From Microbaculum marinum (lineage in GTDB: Bacteria > Pseudomonadota > Alphaproteobacteria > Rhizobiales > Tepidamorphaceae), in assembly GCF_042646165.1 (NCBI RefSeq), contig NZ_JBHRTC010000004.1: DNA of 64,000 bases; one strand, 5' to 3'. Position numbers and translations under genes: made by a program. Numbering within the stretch: position 1 is the first letter of the stretch; every line of letters begins with the position of its first letter. Under the pieces are notes generated by a model. It saw only the letters and a program-made list of their open reading frames with translations. It searched no databases and was not told the DNA's origin. Positions 34,986-44,124 of the stretch are shown here, piece by piece.

Positions 34986-36779
34986 CTAAACGAACAGATC
35001 GGTCATTTCGAACCTCGTGACGTCGACGAGCCCCTTGTCGGATATTCTCAGCTCCGGGATCACCACGAGCGCCAGCAGCGAATGCTGCATGTAGGCATTG
35101 TTCAGCGTGCATCCGCAGGCCCGCATCGCCTCGACCATCCGGTCCGCCTTCTCCGCGACCACCTCCGCGCGTTCGTTCGACATCAGCCCGGCGATCGGCA
35201 GTTCCACGAGCGCCAGTTCCCTGCCCCGCGAGATCACCACGATGCCGCCGCCGACCTCGGCGACGCGGTTGGCGGCCTGCGCCATGTCGGCCTTGTCGGT
35301 GCCGACCACGATCATGTGATGACTGTCGTGTGCAACGGTGCTGGCTACGGCGCAGGGCACGTTGTAGCCGAATCCCGAGACGAGGCCGTTGGCCACCTCC
35401 CCGGTCGCCCGGTGCCGCTCGACCAGCGCGATCTGGCAGACGTCCTGGGCGACGTCGGAGACGACCAGGCCGTCACTGACCGCGAGCGTCCGCTCCAGCG
35501 CCTTGGTCGGAGCCTGGTTCTCGACGACGCCGATCACCCGCGCGGTCACCTCGTTGGCGCCGGCCGGGGCGGGTATGTCGAAATCCATCGCCCGCAATTC
35601 GCGGCCAAGCCTCACCGAATTTAAGGCGAAGTCCGGATAGCGATAGGCGGGAATGTCGATGGTCAGCGTGCCCTCCTCCGCCACCACCTCGCCGCGGGCG
35701 ATGACGGTATCCACTGGCAGGCTCGGCAGATCGGTGGTCAGGATCATGTCGGCGCGGCGGCCGGGCGCGATCGAACCGAGTTCGCGCTCCATGCCGAAAT
35801 GCGATGCCGTGTTGATCGTCGCCATCTGGATGGCGACGAGCGGGTTGCAGCCCTGGGCGATCGCGTGGCGGACCACTCGGTTCATGTGCCCTTCATTGAC
35901 GATCGTGCCGGAATGGCTGTCGTCGGTGCACAGAATGAAACCGCGCGGGTCGAGGCCGAGTTCGGTCACGGCCCTGATCTGGCTCGCAACGTCATACCAC
36001 GCCGAGCCGAGACGCAGCATCGCCCGCATGCCCTGGCGGACGCGCGCGATGGCGTCCTCAAGCCGCGTACCCTCGTGGTCATCGGCCGGGCCGCCGGCGA
36101 CATAGCCATGGAACATCCGGCCGAGATCCGCTGACGCATAGTGCCCGCCGACGGTCTTGTGGACGGCCATCGTCTCGGCAATCTCGCCCAGCATCTTTTC
36201 GTCGCCGGACGCGACGCCTGGAAAATTCATCACCTCGCCCAGGCCGACGATGTTCGGCCAGGCCATCGCCTCGGCGACGTCGGCCGGCCCGATCTCGGCA
36301 CCTGCCGTTTCGAGCCCGGGCGCGCTCGGCACGCAGCTCGGCATCTGCACGAAAACGTTGGCGGGCATCGCCATGGCCTCGTCATGCATCAGCCTGACGC
36401 CCTTCAGGCCGAGCACGTTGGCGATTTCGTGCGGGTCGACGAACATCGTGGTGGTGCCGTGCGGCAGCACGGCCCGCACGAACTCTGTAACCGTCACCAT
36501 GCCGCTTTCGACATGCATGTGACCGTCGCACAGGCCGGGCACCATGTAGGCGCCGTCCGCCTCGATCACCCGTGTCGCTTCGCCGATCGTATGGCTGGCG
36601 TCCGGCCCCACATAGGCGAACCTGCCCGAGGCGATCGCCACGTCCTGGTCCGGCAGTACTTCCCGCGAGTGCACGTTCACCCAGCGCCCGCCGCGCACCA
36701 CCAGGTCCGCGGGGCTCCTGCCGGTCGCAACGTCAATCAGCCGCGCCGCGACCACATTCCAGGGTTGAACCGCCGCCAT
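34986..36779 (-). CDS. ade: adenine deaminase
   Basis: 597 residues from ATG 36779, preceded by GGAGGTG. It hydrolyses adenine to hypoxanthine and ammonia in purine salvage. The amidohydrolase metal motif is in VPGLCDGHMHVES, and DPHEIANVLG and FILCTDDSHSG supply further ligands. The C-terminal domain with CGCTLNNAYMQHSLLAL is typical of Ade. Length fits the family. Monocistronic, divergent from the oxidoreductase at 36933. Confidence 0.95.
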   Translation of the reverse strand: MAAVQPWNVVAARLIDVATGRSPADLVVRGGRWVNVHSREVLPDQDVAIASGRFAYVGPDASHTIGEATRVIEADGAYMVPGLCDGHMHVESGMVTVTEFVRAVLPHGTTTMFVDPHEIANVLGLKGVRLMHDEAMAMPANVFVQMPSCVPSAPGLETAGAEIGPADVAEAMAWPNIVGLGEVMNFPGVASGDEKMLGEIAETMAVHKTVGGHYASADLGRMFHGYVAGGPADDHEGTRLEDAIARVRQGMRAMLRLGSAWYDVASQIRAVTELGLDPRGFILCTDDSHSGTIVNEGHMNRVVRHAIAQGCNPLVAIQMATINTASHFGMERELGSIAPGRRADMILTTDLPSLPVDTVIARGEVVAEEGTLTIDIPAYRYPDFALNSVRLGRELRAMDFDIPAPAGANEVTARVIGVVENQAPTKALERTLAVSDGLVVSDVAQDVCQIALVERHRATGEVANGLVSGFGYNVPCAVASTVAHDSHHMIVVGTDKADMAQAANRVAEVGGGIVVISRGRELALVELPIAGLMSNERAEVVAEKADRMVEAMRACGCTLNNAYMQHSLLALVVIPELRISDKGLVDVTRFEMTDLFV

Positions 36780-36932
36780 GGTCACCTCCAAAACTGTTTT
36801 GACTGGCCGATCCTAGCGAAAGCCTCGGTAATGCGATAACGAGCCTACCCATCACTGACAAGATGGCGGCGATCGGCTAGAACGCCGCCGACTCGCATCC
36901 GCGAACAAGTCGAGGGAAAAGGGAGATCCGAC

Positions 36933-37802
36933 ATGGCGAAGGTGGCATTCATCGGCTTGGGGGTGATGGGATACCCGATGGCCGGGCACCTGAAGACCCG
37001 CGGCGGCCATGACGTGACCGTCTACAATCGCACCGCCGCGAAGGCCGAGAAATGGGTCGGAGAGTACGGCGGCGCGTCCGCGGCCACCCCGAAGGAAGCC
37101 GCCGAAGGCTGCGATTTCGTGTTCTGCTGCGTCGGCAACGACGACGACCTGCGCTCGGTCACCGTCGGCGAGGACGGCGCCTTCCGGGGCATGAAGGACG
37201 GGGCGATCTTCATCGACAACACGACAGCCTCCGCGAATGTGGCACGCGAGCTGTACGAGGCCGGCAGGAAGGGCGGTTTCGGCGTGCTCGACGCCCCGGT
37301 CTCCGGCGGTCAGGCCGGTGCGGAAAACGGCGCGCTGACAGTGATGGTCGGCGGCGACCAGGACGTCTACGAGCGTGCCGAGCCGGTCATCCAGTGCTAC
37401 GCCAAGATGGTCGGCCTGATGGGCGAAGCGGGCGCCGGTCAGCTCACCAAGATGGTCAACCAGATCTGCATCGCGGGCGTGGTCCAGGGCCTTTCGGAAG
37501 GGATTCACATGGCCAAGACGTCCGGACTCGATGTGGCCAAGGTGATCGGCGTCATCTCGAAGGGCGCCGCCCAGTCCTGGCAGATGGAAAACCGCTGGGA
37601 GACGATGGACGCCGGCAAGTTCGACTTCGGATTCGCCGTCGACTGGATGCGCAAGGACCTGTCGATCTGCCTCGACGAGGCCCGCCGCAACGGCGCGCAC
37701 CTGCCAGTCACCGCGCTGGTCGACCAGTTCTATTCCGACGTCCAGGAGATGGGCGGCAAGCGCTGGGATACCTCGAGCCTTATCGCGCGCCTGGAGAAAT
37801 GA
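36933..37802 (+). CDS. NAD(P)-dependent 3-hydroxyisobutyrate-dehydrogenase-like oxidoreductase
   Basis: 289 residues with the Rossmann motif FIGLGVMGYPM (5-15), substrate motif DAPVSGGQAGAENG and the Lys-containing GAGQLTKMVNQICIAG. The final segment MGGKRWDTSSLIARLEK is shared with a subgroup of unknown substrate range. It may be a 3-hydroxyisobutyrate, 2-hydroxy-3-oxopropionate or related dehydrogenase. A good ribosome site (GGGAG) precedes ATG 36933. It is followed by a G+C-rich hairpin. Confidence 0.9.
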   Translation: MAKVAFIGLGVMGYPMAGHLKTRGGHDVTVYNRTAAKAEKWVGEYGGASAATPKEAAEGCDFVFCCVGNDDDLRSVTVGEDGAFRGMKDGAIFIDNTTASANVARELYEAGRKGGFGVLDAPVSGGQAGAENGALTVMVGGDQDVYERAEPVIQCYAKMVGLMGEAGAGQLTKMVNQICIAGVVQGLSEGIHMAKTSGLDVAKVIGVISKGAAQSWQMENRWETMDAGKFDFGFAVDWMRKDLSICLDEARRNGAHLPVTALVDQFYSDVQEMGGKRWDTSSLIARLEK

Positions 37803-38233
37803 TCGGCTGATTTCCCGGGGCCGCCGTCGACGCGTGACGACGTGAGGCGGCCCCGGCAACCATTGGTAGACCCGTTTCACCACCAGCGCCTTTTCGATCC
37901 GACGGACGGGCGCTTCGGACGCTTCGCCCGCCAATCGCTCGAACGGCCTGAGGACTCCGCGCAGAACGCAGCCGATACGGCATTCACGGCCCCCTACGGG
38001 TTCGAAAGCTAATCCTGGCCGTCGGCAAGTCGAAAGAGGTATCGACCCGCCCGCTGCGAGGAACTGGAAAGTCCCCAGACAGCCCTCCAGTCTTCCTGAC
38101 GCCATTCCGAAATTCGGTTCCCGGAAAATACTTTGCCGGACGGTCCCGATGACTTGGACTTGCCTGCGGTCTCCCTTCGCCGCGATACTGTGACGCACAC
38201 GACACATCGCGTCGCGGAGCGGGGGTCTGGGGA
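37803..38233 (+). other. intergenic region upstream of the calcium/proton antiporter gene
   Basis: A strong hairpin lies at its start (37817-37854). The rest holds no gene, tRNA or riboswitch I can support. A GAGGAACTGGAAAGTCC string near 38064 recalls the start of RNase P RNA but nothing downstream fits. Confidence 0.45.
37817..37854 (+). terminator. G+C-rich hairpin after the oxidoreductase gene
   Basis: GGGGCCGCC pairs perfectly with GGCGGCCCC across a 20-base loop, 15 bp after the stop. There is no T-tract, so termination would be of a non-canonical kind. Confidence 0.45.
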
Positions 38234-39394
38234 TTGGGAAAGTCATCTGAAACGGCCGCAAACGGCGCGCCGGGAGGTCTGGTGGCGACGGCTAAGGCGG
38301 AAGGCGCCATTGTCGTCGCGATCGCCGCCGCGGCCTTCGTCTATTCCATGGACAAGGACTGGCTGCAGGGCCAGCCCATACTCGTCTTCGCCATCCAGTT
38401 CATTGTCCTTTTCGCGGTGATGATATGGGCGGCGTTCGCCGCCGTACGCCACGCAGACAGCCTCGCCGAGATGCTCGGCGAACCCTACGGCACGCTGATC
38501 CTCACACTCTCCGTGATCTGTATCGAGGTCTCGGTCATTTCCGCCGTCATGCTGGCGGGAGACAGTTCGCCGACCCTTGCCCGCGACACCATGCTGGCCG
38601 TGCTCATGATCGTCCTGAACGCGATGGTCGGAATTTCGCTGCTGATCGGCGGCCGGAAGTATCGGCAGCAGAACTACAACCTGGAGGGTGCCAGAACCTT
38701 CCTGTCCGTGCTGATCACGCTGGTGACCATCTCGCTGGTCCTGCCGACCTTCACCGTTTCCACGGACGATCCGAGCCTCACGCCGCAGCAGGCGATGCTG
38801 TTCAGCGCCGCGACGATCGTTCTTTACGGCGCCTTCCTAACCATCCAGACCGTCCGGCACCGCACGTTCTTCATGGAGCCCGGCTCGCTCGGCACGGACA
38901 TGGTCCCCGAGCACGGCAAGCATCCCGAGGGGATCACAACGCGCTCGCTCGCCTACCATGCCTGCCTCCTCCTGGTGACCCTCGTCACCATCGTGCTGCT
39001 GGCGAAGAAGTTCGGTATCCTGGTGGAGGGCGCGATCGAGCTCTTCCACGCACCGCCGGCACTGGGCGGCGTGGTCATCGCGCTGCTCGTTCTCGCGCCG
39101 GAGGGACTGGCGGCCTTCAAGGCCGCCTCTTCGAACCACCTGCAGAGAGCCGTCAACATCTGCCTCGGCTCGGCCCTCGCGACGATCAGTCTCACGGTTC
39201 CCGCCGTGGTGATCATCGCACTCTACACGGGCACGCACCTGGTGCTGGGCCTTGAGCGGGCAGAACTCGTCATGCTGACGCTGACGGCGGTCATCAGCAT
39301 CATGACTTTCAGCGGCCCGCGCACGAACGTCCTCCAGGGAGTCGTGCTGCTGACCATCTTTGCGGTCTACATCATCCTGATCTTCGATCCGTAG
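38234..39394 (+). CDS. chaA: calcium/proton antiporter, ChaA-like
   Basis: 386 residues with a TTG start at 38234; a GTG at 38282 is possible and would lose only a polar leader. About eleven membrane helices. The two alpha-repeats of the Ca2+:cation antiporter family are visible: LGEPYGTLILTLSVICIEVSVI with its acidic residues, and LAPEGLAAFKAA in the second half. It exports Ca2+ (or Na+/K+) in exchange for protons. Convergent with the Lrp-type regulator gene, 22 bp apart. Confidence 0.9.
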   Translation: MGKSSETAANGAPGGLVATAKAEGAIVVAIAAAAFVYSMDKDWLQGQPILVFAIQFIVLFAVMIWAAFAAVRHADSLAEMLGEPYGTLILTLSVICIEVSVISAVMLAGDSSPTLARDTMLAVLMIVLNAMVGISLLIGGRKYRQQNYNLEGARTFLSVLITLVTISLVLPTFTVSTDDPSLTPQQAMLFSAATIVLYGAFLTIQTVRHRTFFMEPGSLGTDMVPEHGKHPEGITTRSLAYHACLLLVTLVTIVLLAKKFGILVEGAIELFHAPPALGGVVIALLVLAPEGLAAFKAASSNHLQRAVNICLGSALATISLTVPAVVIIALYTGTHLVLGLERAELVMLTLTAVISIMTFSGPRTNVLQGVVLLTIFAVYIILIFDP

Positions 39395-39416
39395 GACGGC
39401 ACCCGCGCCACGCCGG

Positions 39417-39902
39417 CTATCGGGCGTCGTCCGCGGCAAACTCCAGCGGCAGGGCCGTAGTGAACTTGATCTGCTCCATGGCAAAGCTCGACGACACGTC
39501 GGTCAGCGCGACGCGGGAGATAAGCTTCTTGTAGAACTGGTCGTAGCGTTCGATGTCCGGCACGACGACGCGCAGCAGGTAGTCCACCTCGCCGCTCATC
39601 CGGTAGAACTCGACGACCTCCGGCAGGTCGTTGACCGCCTCGGCAAACCTGGCCAGCCAGTCCTCGGCATGCTGGTTGGTGCGTATGGCGACGAAGACGG
39701 TCACGCCGGCCCGCACCTTCCTCGGGTCGAGCAGCGCCACCCGGCGCTGGATCACGCCCTCCTCCTCCAGCTTCTGGATCCGGCGCCAGCATGGCGTCGT
39801 CGACAGGCCCACCCTCTTGCCGATCTCGGCGACGGGGACGGTCGAGTCCTCCTGGAGGATAGCGAGGATCTTTCGGTCGATGCGGTCGAGCACACGGGAC
39901 AT
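39417..39902 (-). CDS. Lrp/AsnC-family transcriptional regulator
   Basis: 161 residues. An N-terminal helix-turn-helix (about 5-60, with VPVAEIGKRVGLSTTPCWRRIQKLEEEG) and a C-terminal RAM ligand domain (MSGEVDYLLRVVVPDIERYDQFYKKLI). The gene is divergent from the glutamine-synthetase-like gene at 40162, and the region between has TTGG/CCAA palindromes, one overlapping the start of this gene. Auto-control and control of the neighbour in response to an amino acid or amine are inferred. Confidence 0.92.
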   Translation of the reverse strand: MSRVLDRIDRKILAILQEDSTVPVAEIGKRVGLSTTPCWRRIQKLEEEGVIQRRVALLDPRKVRAGVTVFVAIRTNQHAEDWLARFAEAVNDLPEVVEFYRMSGEVDYLLRVVVPDIERYDQFYKKLISRVALTDVSSSFAMEQIKFTTALPLEFAADDAR

Positions 39903-39904
39903 CC

Positions 39905-39924
39905 TTGGAATGAAATTCTACCAA
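39905..39924. promoter_or_regulatory. candidate Lrp-family operator (palindrome)
   Basis: TTGGAATGAAATTCTACCAA reads nearly the same on both strands, with TTGG/CCAA ends. It starts two bases upstream of the regulator's start codon. A half-site-like ATATCACTTACCAA follows at 39931-39944. Confidence 0.45.
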
Positions 39925-39980
39925 GCGAAGATATCACTTACCAAAATGGCAATCCATACCCGCATGTCGAGCTGAATAGC

Positions 39981-39992
39981 AAATTCTTCCAA
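39981..39992. promoter_or_regulatory. second AAATTC..CCAA half-site in the regulator/glutamine synthetase gap
   Basis: AAATTCTTCCAA matches the right half of the 39905-39924 palindrome (AAATTCTACCAA) in 11 of 12 bases, 68 bp away in the same orientation. Confidence 0.4.
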
Positions 39993-40161
39993 TCACCTGA
40001 CCCCGCCTGGAGGCCGCGGCGCCCGTGGAGCCTGCCGCTTCTGGCCCGCCGAACTCGTCCCCTGGCGGCGATCGGCGCTCGTGTCTCGACATTCCGTCCC
40101 ATCCCCGCGCAGAGTATCGCGATCAGACGGAATCACGGCCGCCCAGGCGGCGGAGCAACAC

Positions 40162-41535
40162 ATGGACACCGAAAGCGAAGATCCACCGGCAAGTCGGGAC
40201 GACCTGATCTCCTGGCTGCGCACGCGCCACATCGACGAGGTCGAGTGCCTCGTTCCGGATATGACCGGGATGATGCGCGGCAAGATCATTCCGCGCGAGG
40301 ATTTCATCAGGAACATCGAATCCGGTCTCCGCCTGCCGGAGACCATCCTGCTGCAGGCGGTGACCGGGGACCCCGCCGAGGAAGGCGGAATCCAGTCGGA
40401 GACCGATCAGGACATCCGCACCATCCCCGACGTCGGTACGGTGCGGATCGTTCCCTGGTACGAGGAGCCCACCGCCCAGATCATCTGCGACACCACGTTC
40501 AACGACGGGACGCCCGTCGATTTCGCCCCCCGTTCCGTTCTCAAGCGGATCATCGGCCTGTACGCGGAGAAGGGGCTGAGACCGATCGTGGCGCCGGAAC
40601 TGGAGTTCTATCTCGTCGAGACCTCGACCGACCCGGACATGCCCCTGACGACCCCCGTCGGCATCTCGGGCCGCAAGGAATCAGGACGGCAGGCCTATGG
40701 CATCGAAGCGGCCAACGAATTCGATCCGGTCGTGGAGGAAATCTACGCCTACTGCGAGGACTCGCGCATCGAGATCGGCACCATGGCGCACGAGGCAGGG
40801 CCGGCGCAGATCGAGATGAACTTCAATCACGGCGACCCGCTCGAGCTCGCCGACCAGGTCTTTCTGTTCAAGCGGACGGTCCGCAAGGCGGCCCTGAAGC
40901 ATCGCATGTACGCGACCTTCATGGCGATGCCGCACGAGAACGAGCCGGGGTCGGCGATGCACGTTCACCAGTCGGTCGTCCGCGCCGCCGACGGCAGCAA
41001 CATCTTCGTGGATGCCGACGGTGCCGATGCAGCAACGCTCTTCCACTACATTTCAGGCTTGCAACGGCACGTGCCGGACGCGATGCCGCTGTTCTGCCCC
41101 AACGTCAACTCGTTCCGCCGTATCAGGCTGGAATCCGACGCGCCGATCAATGTCCACTGGGGGCGGGACAACCGCACCTGTGGCCTGCGGGTGCCGGATT
41201 CGCCGCCGGCGGCACGCCGCGTCGAGAACCGGGTGCCGGGCGTCGACGCCAACCCCTACCTCGCATTCGCGGCGACGCTCGCCTGCGGCCTGCTGGGTCT
41301 GGACGAGAACATCGCCCCCGAACCGGCGGTGACGATCGATGCCCATACGCTCCCCTTCGGCCTGCCGCTGCATCATCATGAGGCGCTGGAGATGCTGGGC
41401 AGCAGCAGCAAGCTGCGCGATGTCCTCGGCAGCCGTTTCGTCGACGCCTTCATCGAGGTGAAGAACCTCGAGTGGCAGCTCTACAACCGCGTCATTTCAC
41501 GATGGGAACGCGAATATCTGCTGCTCAACGTCTAA
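40162..41535 (+). CDS. glutamine synthetase family protein (gamma-glutamylpolyamine synthetase-like)
   Basis: 457 residues from ATG 40162, with GGAG upstream. The metal and glutamate sites of the glutamine synthetase fold are visible: APELEFYLVE, GPAQIEMNFNHGD, AMHVHQSVV and the NRTCGLRVP segment with the Arg residues. It is of the GS-III/PuuA group (457 residues) rather than GlnA; it likely ligates glutamate to an amine such as putrescine or ethanolamine. The divergent Lrp-type gene probably regulates it. A PuuB-like oxidase gene is at 15366-16685. Confidence 0.9.
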   Translation: MDTESEDPPASRDDLISWLRTRHIDEVECLVPDMTGMMRGKIIPREDFIRNIESGLRLPETILLQAVTGDPAEEGGIQSETDQDIRTIPDVGTVRIVPWYEEPTAQIICDTTFNDGTPVDFAPRSVLKRIIGLYAEKGLRPIVAPELEFYLVETSTDPDMPLTTPVGISGRKESGRQAYGIEAANEFDPVVEEIYAYCEDSRIEIGTMAHEAGPAQIEMNFNHGDPLELADQVFLFKRTVRKAALKHRMYATFMAMPHENEPGSAMHVHQSVVRAADGSNIFVDADGADAATLFHYISGLQRHVPDAMPLFCPNVNSFRRIRLESDAPINVHWGRDNRTCGLRVPDSPPAARRVENRVPGVDANPYLAFAATLACGLLGLDENIAPEPAVTIDAHTLPFGLPLHHHEALEMLGSSSKLRDVLGSRFVDAFIEVKNLEWQLYNRVISRWEREYLLLNV

Positions 41536-41540
41536 GGTGT

Positions 41541-41933
41541 CTAGGCCGACGCCCGTTTCTCCGGGGGCACGACCTCGTCCAGCACCTGCATGATGGCATT
41601 CGGGACGTATGGTTTGGCGATGAAGGGGCTGCCCTGCAGCATGTCCGGAAGGCGTGCGCGATTGGACCCGGATACGAACGTGAAGGGGATGCCGCGGTCC
41701 TGGAGCCGCTCGGCCAGGCCGAAGGTCTTGCCGTCGCGGACGTCGATGTCGAGAAAGGCGAAGTCTATTTCCTCGTCCAGATGCGGAAGAGCGGTCTCCA
41801 CGCTCGATACGACCGTGGTCTTCGCGTCGAGCGCTTCGAGTACGATGCACTCGATGTCGAGCGCGATTATCAGGTCGTCCTCGACGATCAATATGTGCGG
41901 TACGGCCACGATAGGGCTCCCAAACCTGGACAA
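41541..41933 (-). CDS. single-domain response regulator
   Basis: 130 residues, only a receiver domain. The phosphorylation pocket has ILIVEDDLIIA (acidic pair), phospho-acceptor Asp in AFLDIDVRDGKTF, Ser in TFVSGSNR and Lys in FIAKPYVPNAI. No output domain, so it likely acts on a kinase or phosphotransfer partner. Convergent with the glutamine synthetase gene, 5 bp apart. GGAACCAA-N-TT upstream suggests stress sigma control. Confidence 0.92.
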   Translation of the reverse strand: MSRFGSPIVAVPHILIVEDDLIIALDIECIVLEALDAKTTVVSSVETALPHLDEEIDFAFLDIDVRDGKTFGLAERLQDRGIPFTFVSGSNRARLPDMLQGSPFIAKPYVPNAIMQVLDEVVPPEKRASA

Positions 41934-41945
41934 TTCCGGTCAGAC

Positions 41946-41971
41946 AATGGGCGAATCGGGGCGTTGGTTCC
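41946..41971 (-). promoter_or_regulatory. candidate EcfG/RpoE2-type promoter of the response regulator gene
   Basis: On the minus strand GGAAC is followed after 19 bases by TT, 13 bp upstream of the start at 41933. The first eight bases, GGAACCAA, are identical to those at 7878 and 7834. Confidence 0.35.
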
Positions 41972-42061
41972 AAAGCCGCTGCGAACACGCTGAACAACCG
42001 GTTAAACTTTCTGTGACGCAGCAGGCTCCATTCGCCGCTGCGCCTTGAAGAGGAGCGCGCG

Positions 42062-42736
42062 ATGAAAAACTGCGCAACGGCCATCGTTTTCGCCCTGCTT
42101 CTGCCGGCGATCGCGTCGGCCGAGGAGGTGCCGGAGGGGTTCGCGGACGTCTCGACCGTGGTTCCGGGACTGGTGGTCGACATGCGGTACTTCGGCTCCG
42201 ACAATTTCACCGGCGCGCCGGTCGAAGGATACGAATCTCCCGTCTGCCTTCTCTCGCGTCCCGCCACCGAGGCACTCGCCCGCATCCAGGCCGAACTTGC
42301 CGGTTTCGCTCTCGGCCTGAAGGTGTTCGACTGCTACCGGCCCGCCCGGGCGGTGGCCGAATTCGTCCGCTGGTCGAAAGACGAGGACGATCTGAAGATG
42401 AAGGCCCAGTACTATCCGACTCTGGAGAAAGGCGAGCTCTTCCCCCAGGGCTATATCGCCGAGCGTTCGGGTCACTCGCGCGGTTCGACGGTCGATCTGA
42501 CCCTGGTTTACCTGCCGTTCCAGTCCGAACTTCCGATGGGAACCGGGTACGACTTCTTTTCGGAGCGCTCCTGGCCGGACAATCCCGACCAGCCGTCACA
42601 GGCCCGCGCCAACCGGCTCCTTCTTCAAAGCGTGATGGTACGCCACGGATTCAAGCCGTACGAATACGAGTGGTGGCATTTCACGCTTGCCGACGAACCC
42701 TATCCGGAGACCTATTTCGACTTTCCGGTGAGGTGA
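42062..42736 (+). CDS. ddpX: D-alanyl-D-alanine dipeptidase (VanX/DdpX family)
   Basis: 224 residues. A signal peptide (1 to about 20, IASA-EE) directs it to the periplasm. The zinc-peptidase motifs are clear: SGHSRGSTVDLTL with the two metal ligands and EYEWWHFTL with the catalytic Glu and third His ligand; FDCYRPARA is the substrate Arg segment. It cleaves D-Ala-D-Ala, probably for peptidoglycan recycling, not vancomycin resistance, since no vanHA-type genes are near. The RBS GGAG is nearby. Confidence 0.93.
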   Translation: MKNCATAIVFALLLPAIASAEEVPEGFADVSTVVPGLVVDMRYFGSDNFTGAPVEGYESPVCLLSRPATEALARIQAELAGFALGLKVFDCYRPARAVAEFVRWSKDEDDLKMKAQYYPTLEKGELFPQGYIAERSGHSRGSTVDLTLVYLPFQSELPMGTGYDFFSERSWPDNPDQPSQARANRLLLQSVMVRHGFKPYEYEWWHFTLADEPYPETYFDFPVR

Positions 42737-42745
42737 GTTCGGACG

Positions 42746-43030
42746 TCACGCCGCTTCGGCGGTGCGCTCGCGCGCGTCGCGCAGGCTCCTGAGCACGGCG
42801 ATGATCTCATGGCGTGTGCAGGCGACCGCTCCGCGCGACAGCGCCAGCCGCCGCTCCCACGCCGTCAGGTCGTAGTGCGGTTTCGCGGTCCTCGGTGGCC
42901 CCTGGTAGGACGAGCGGTGGATGCCGAGTTGCGCGGCGAATCGATGCAGCTCGTCCTCGCTGTCGGCCAGCAGATGGCACCAGTTGCGGCCGTGCCAATG
43001 CCAGATCGCTTCGTCCACGTAGACGGCCAA
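42746..43030 (-). CDS. DUF4031 family protein
   Basis: 94 residues starting at TTG 43030, chosen because AGGGAG lies five bases before it and the family start (VYVDEAIWHWHGRNWCHL) follows. DUF4031 proteins are short, conserved and uncharacterised. Gene lies 29 bp downstream of the ferredoxin-NADP reductase gene on the same strand, at the end of the sulfate assimilation block. Confidence 0.82.
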   Translation of the reverse strand: MAVYVDEAIWHWHGRNWCHLLADSEDELHRFAAQLGIHRSSYQGPPRTAKPHYDLTAWERRLALSRGAVACTRHEIIAVLRSLRDARERTAEAA

Positions 43031-43059
43031 TGTCGCTCCCTGCTGCGGGCCCGTGTGGC

Positions 43060-44088
43060 TCAGGCCACGCCCAGCTTCTTCTGCAGGCTGGTCGAGGAAG
43101 TGGTGTACTGGAACACCAGCCGCTTGTCCGGATAGACGATCCTGTAGGCGGCCTGCGCCATCAGGGCGCCCTCGTGGAAGCCCGACAGGATCAGCTTCAG
43201 CTTGCCGGGGTACCAGTTGATGTCGCCGATCGCGAAGATGCCGGGCTCCGATGTCTCGAACTTCTCGGTGTCGACCGGGATCAGGTTTTCTTCCAGATTG
43301 AGGCCCCAGTTGGCGACCGGTCCGAGCTTCATGGTCAGGCCGAAGAACGGCAGCAGCCGATCGCAGGCGATGACCCGTTCGTTCTTCTCCAGGTCGGTGA
43401 CGGATATGTCGGTCAACCGTGCACCCTCCCCGCGCAATGCGGAGACCTGACCGAGTACGAGGTCCATCTCGCCGGCATCGACGAGGGCACGCATCTTGTT
43501 GACCGAATCCGGCGCCGCCCGAAAGGCGTCGCGACGATGGATCAGCGTGACACGCCTGGCCAGCGGCTGCAGGTTCAACGTCCAGTCGAGCGCGGAGTCG
43601 CCGCCGCCGACGATGACGAGATCCTTGTCGCGGAAATCCTCCATCCGGCGCACCGAATAGAACACGGACGTGCTCTCGTAGCCTTCGATGCCGGGGATCG
43701 GCGGACGTTTCGGCTGGAAGCTGCCGCCGCCGGCGGCGATCACCACGACCGGCGCCTCGAGGATCAGCCCCTGGTCGGTGCCCAGCACGAACATCCCGTC
43801 CGCCCGGCGCTCGAGCGTCTCGACCATGTGGCCGTAGTGGAAGGTCGGACCGAACGGCTCGATCTGCTCGAGCAGCCTGTCGGTCAGGTCCTGGCCCGAG
43901 ATGACCGGCCAGGCGGGAATGTCGTAGATCGGCTTCTCGGGATAGAGCTCGGCGCACTGCCCGCCGGGCTTGTCCAGGATGTCGATGACATGCGCCTTCA
44001 TGTCGAGCAGGCCGAGTTCGAACACGGCGAACAGGCCGACCGGCCCGGCACCGATGATGGCGACGTCGGTACGAATGGGTTCCGTCAT
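43060..44088 (-). CDS. ferredoxin-NADP reductase, thioredoxin-reductase-like type
   Basis: 342 residues. The FAD site GAGPVGLFAVFELG is at 12-25, the NADP site VGGGDSALDW mid-protein, and GDINWYPGKLKLI is the late FAD segment; the CxxC of thioredoxin reductase is missing, as in FNR2 enzymes. It can supply electrons from NADPH to ferredoxin, and here probably to the CysI sulfite reductase encoded upstream in the same block, via one of the two ferredoxins nearby. Confidence 0.92.
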   Translation of the reverse strand: MTEPIRTDVAIIGAGPVGLFAVFELGLLDMKAHVIDILDKPGGQCAELYPEKPIYDIPAWPVISGQDLTDRLLEQIEPFGPTFHYGHMVETLERRADGMFVLGTDQGLILEAPVVVIAAGGGSFQPKRPPIPGIEGYESTSVFYSVRRMEDFRDKDLVIVGGGDSALDWTLNLQPLARRVTLIHRRDAFRAAPDSVNKMRALVDAGEMDLVLGQVSALRGEGARLTDISVTDLEKNERVIACDRLLPFFGLTMKLGPVANWGLNLEENLIPVDTEKFETSEPGIFAIGDINWYPGKLKLILSGFHEGALMAQAAYRIVYPDKRLVFQYTTSSTSLQKKLGVA

Positions 44089-44124
44089 GAAGGTATTCGT
44101 CTGTCCCTGGTCGAGCGCCTCGGA

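Noticed and set aside
37985..38020. GGGTTCGAAAGC as a tRNA T-arm
   Set aside because: No acceptor, D-arm or anticodon arm can be built around it.
38060..38110. GAGGAACTGGAAAGTCC with CAGACAG downstream, reminiscent of RNase P RNA
   Set aside because: No matching P4 partner or overall fold in the 170 bp before the next gene.
36852..38261. A 469-codon minus-strand frame
   Set aside because: Mostly antisense to the oxidoreductase gene; the part outside lacks recognisable features.
42062..42736. Vancomycin resistance gene
   Set aside because: VanX-fold, but a signal peptide and lack of vanH/vanA-type neighbours favour a peptidoglycan-recycling dipeptidase.
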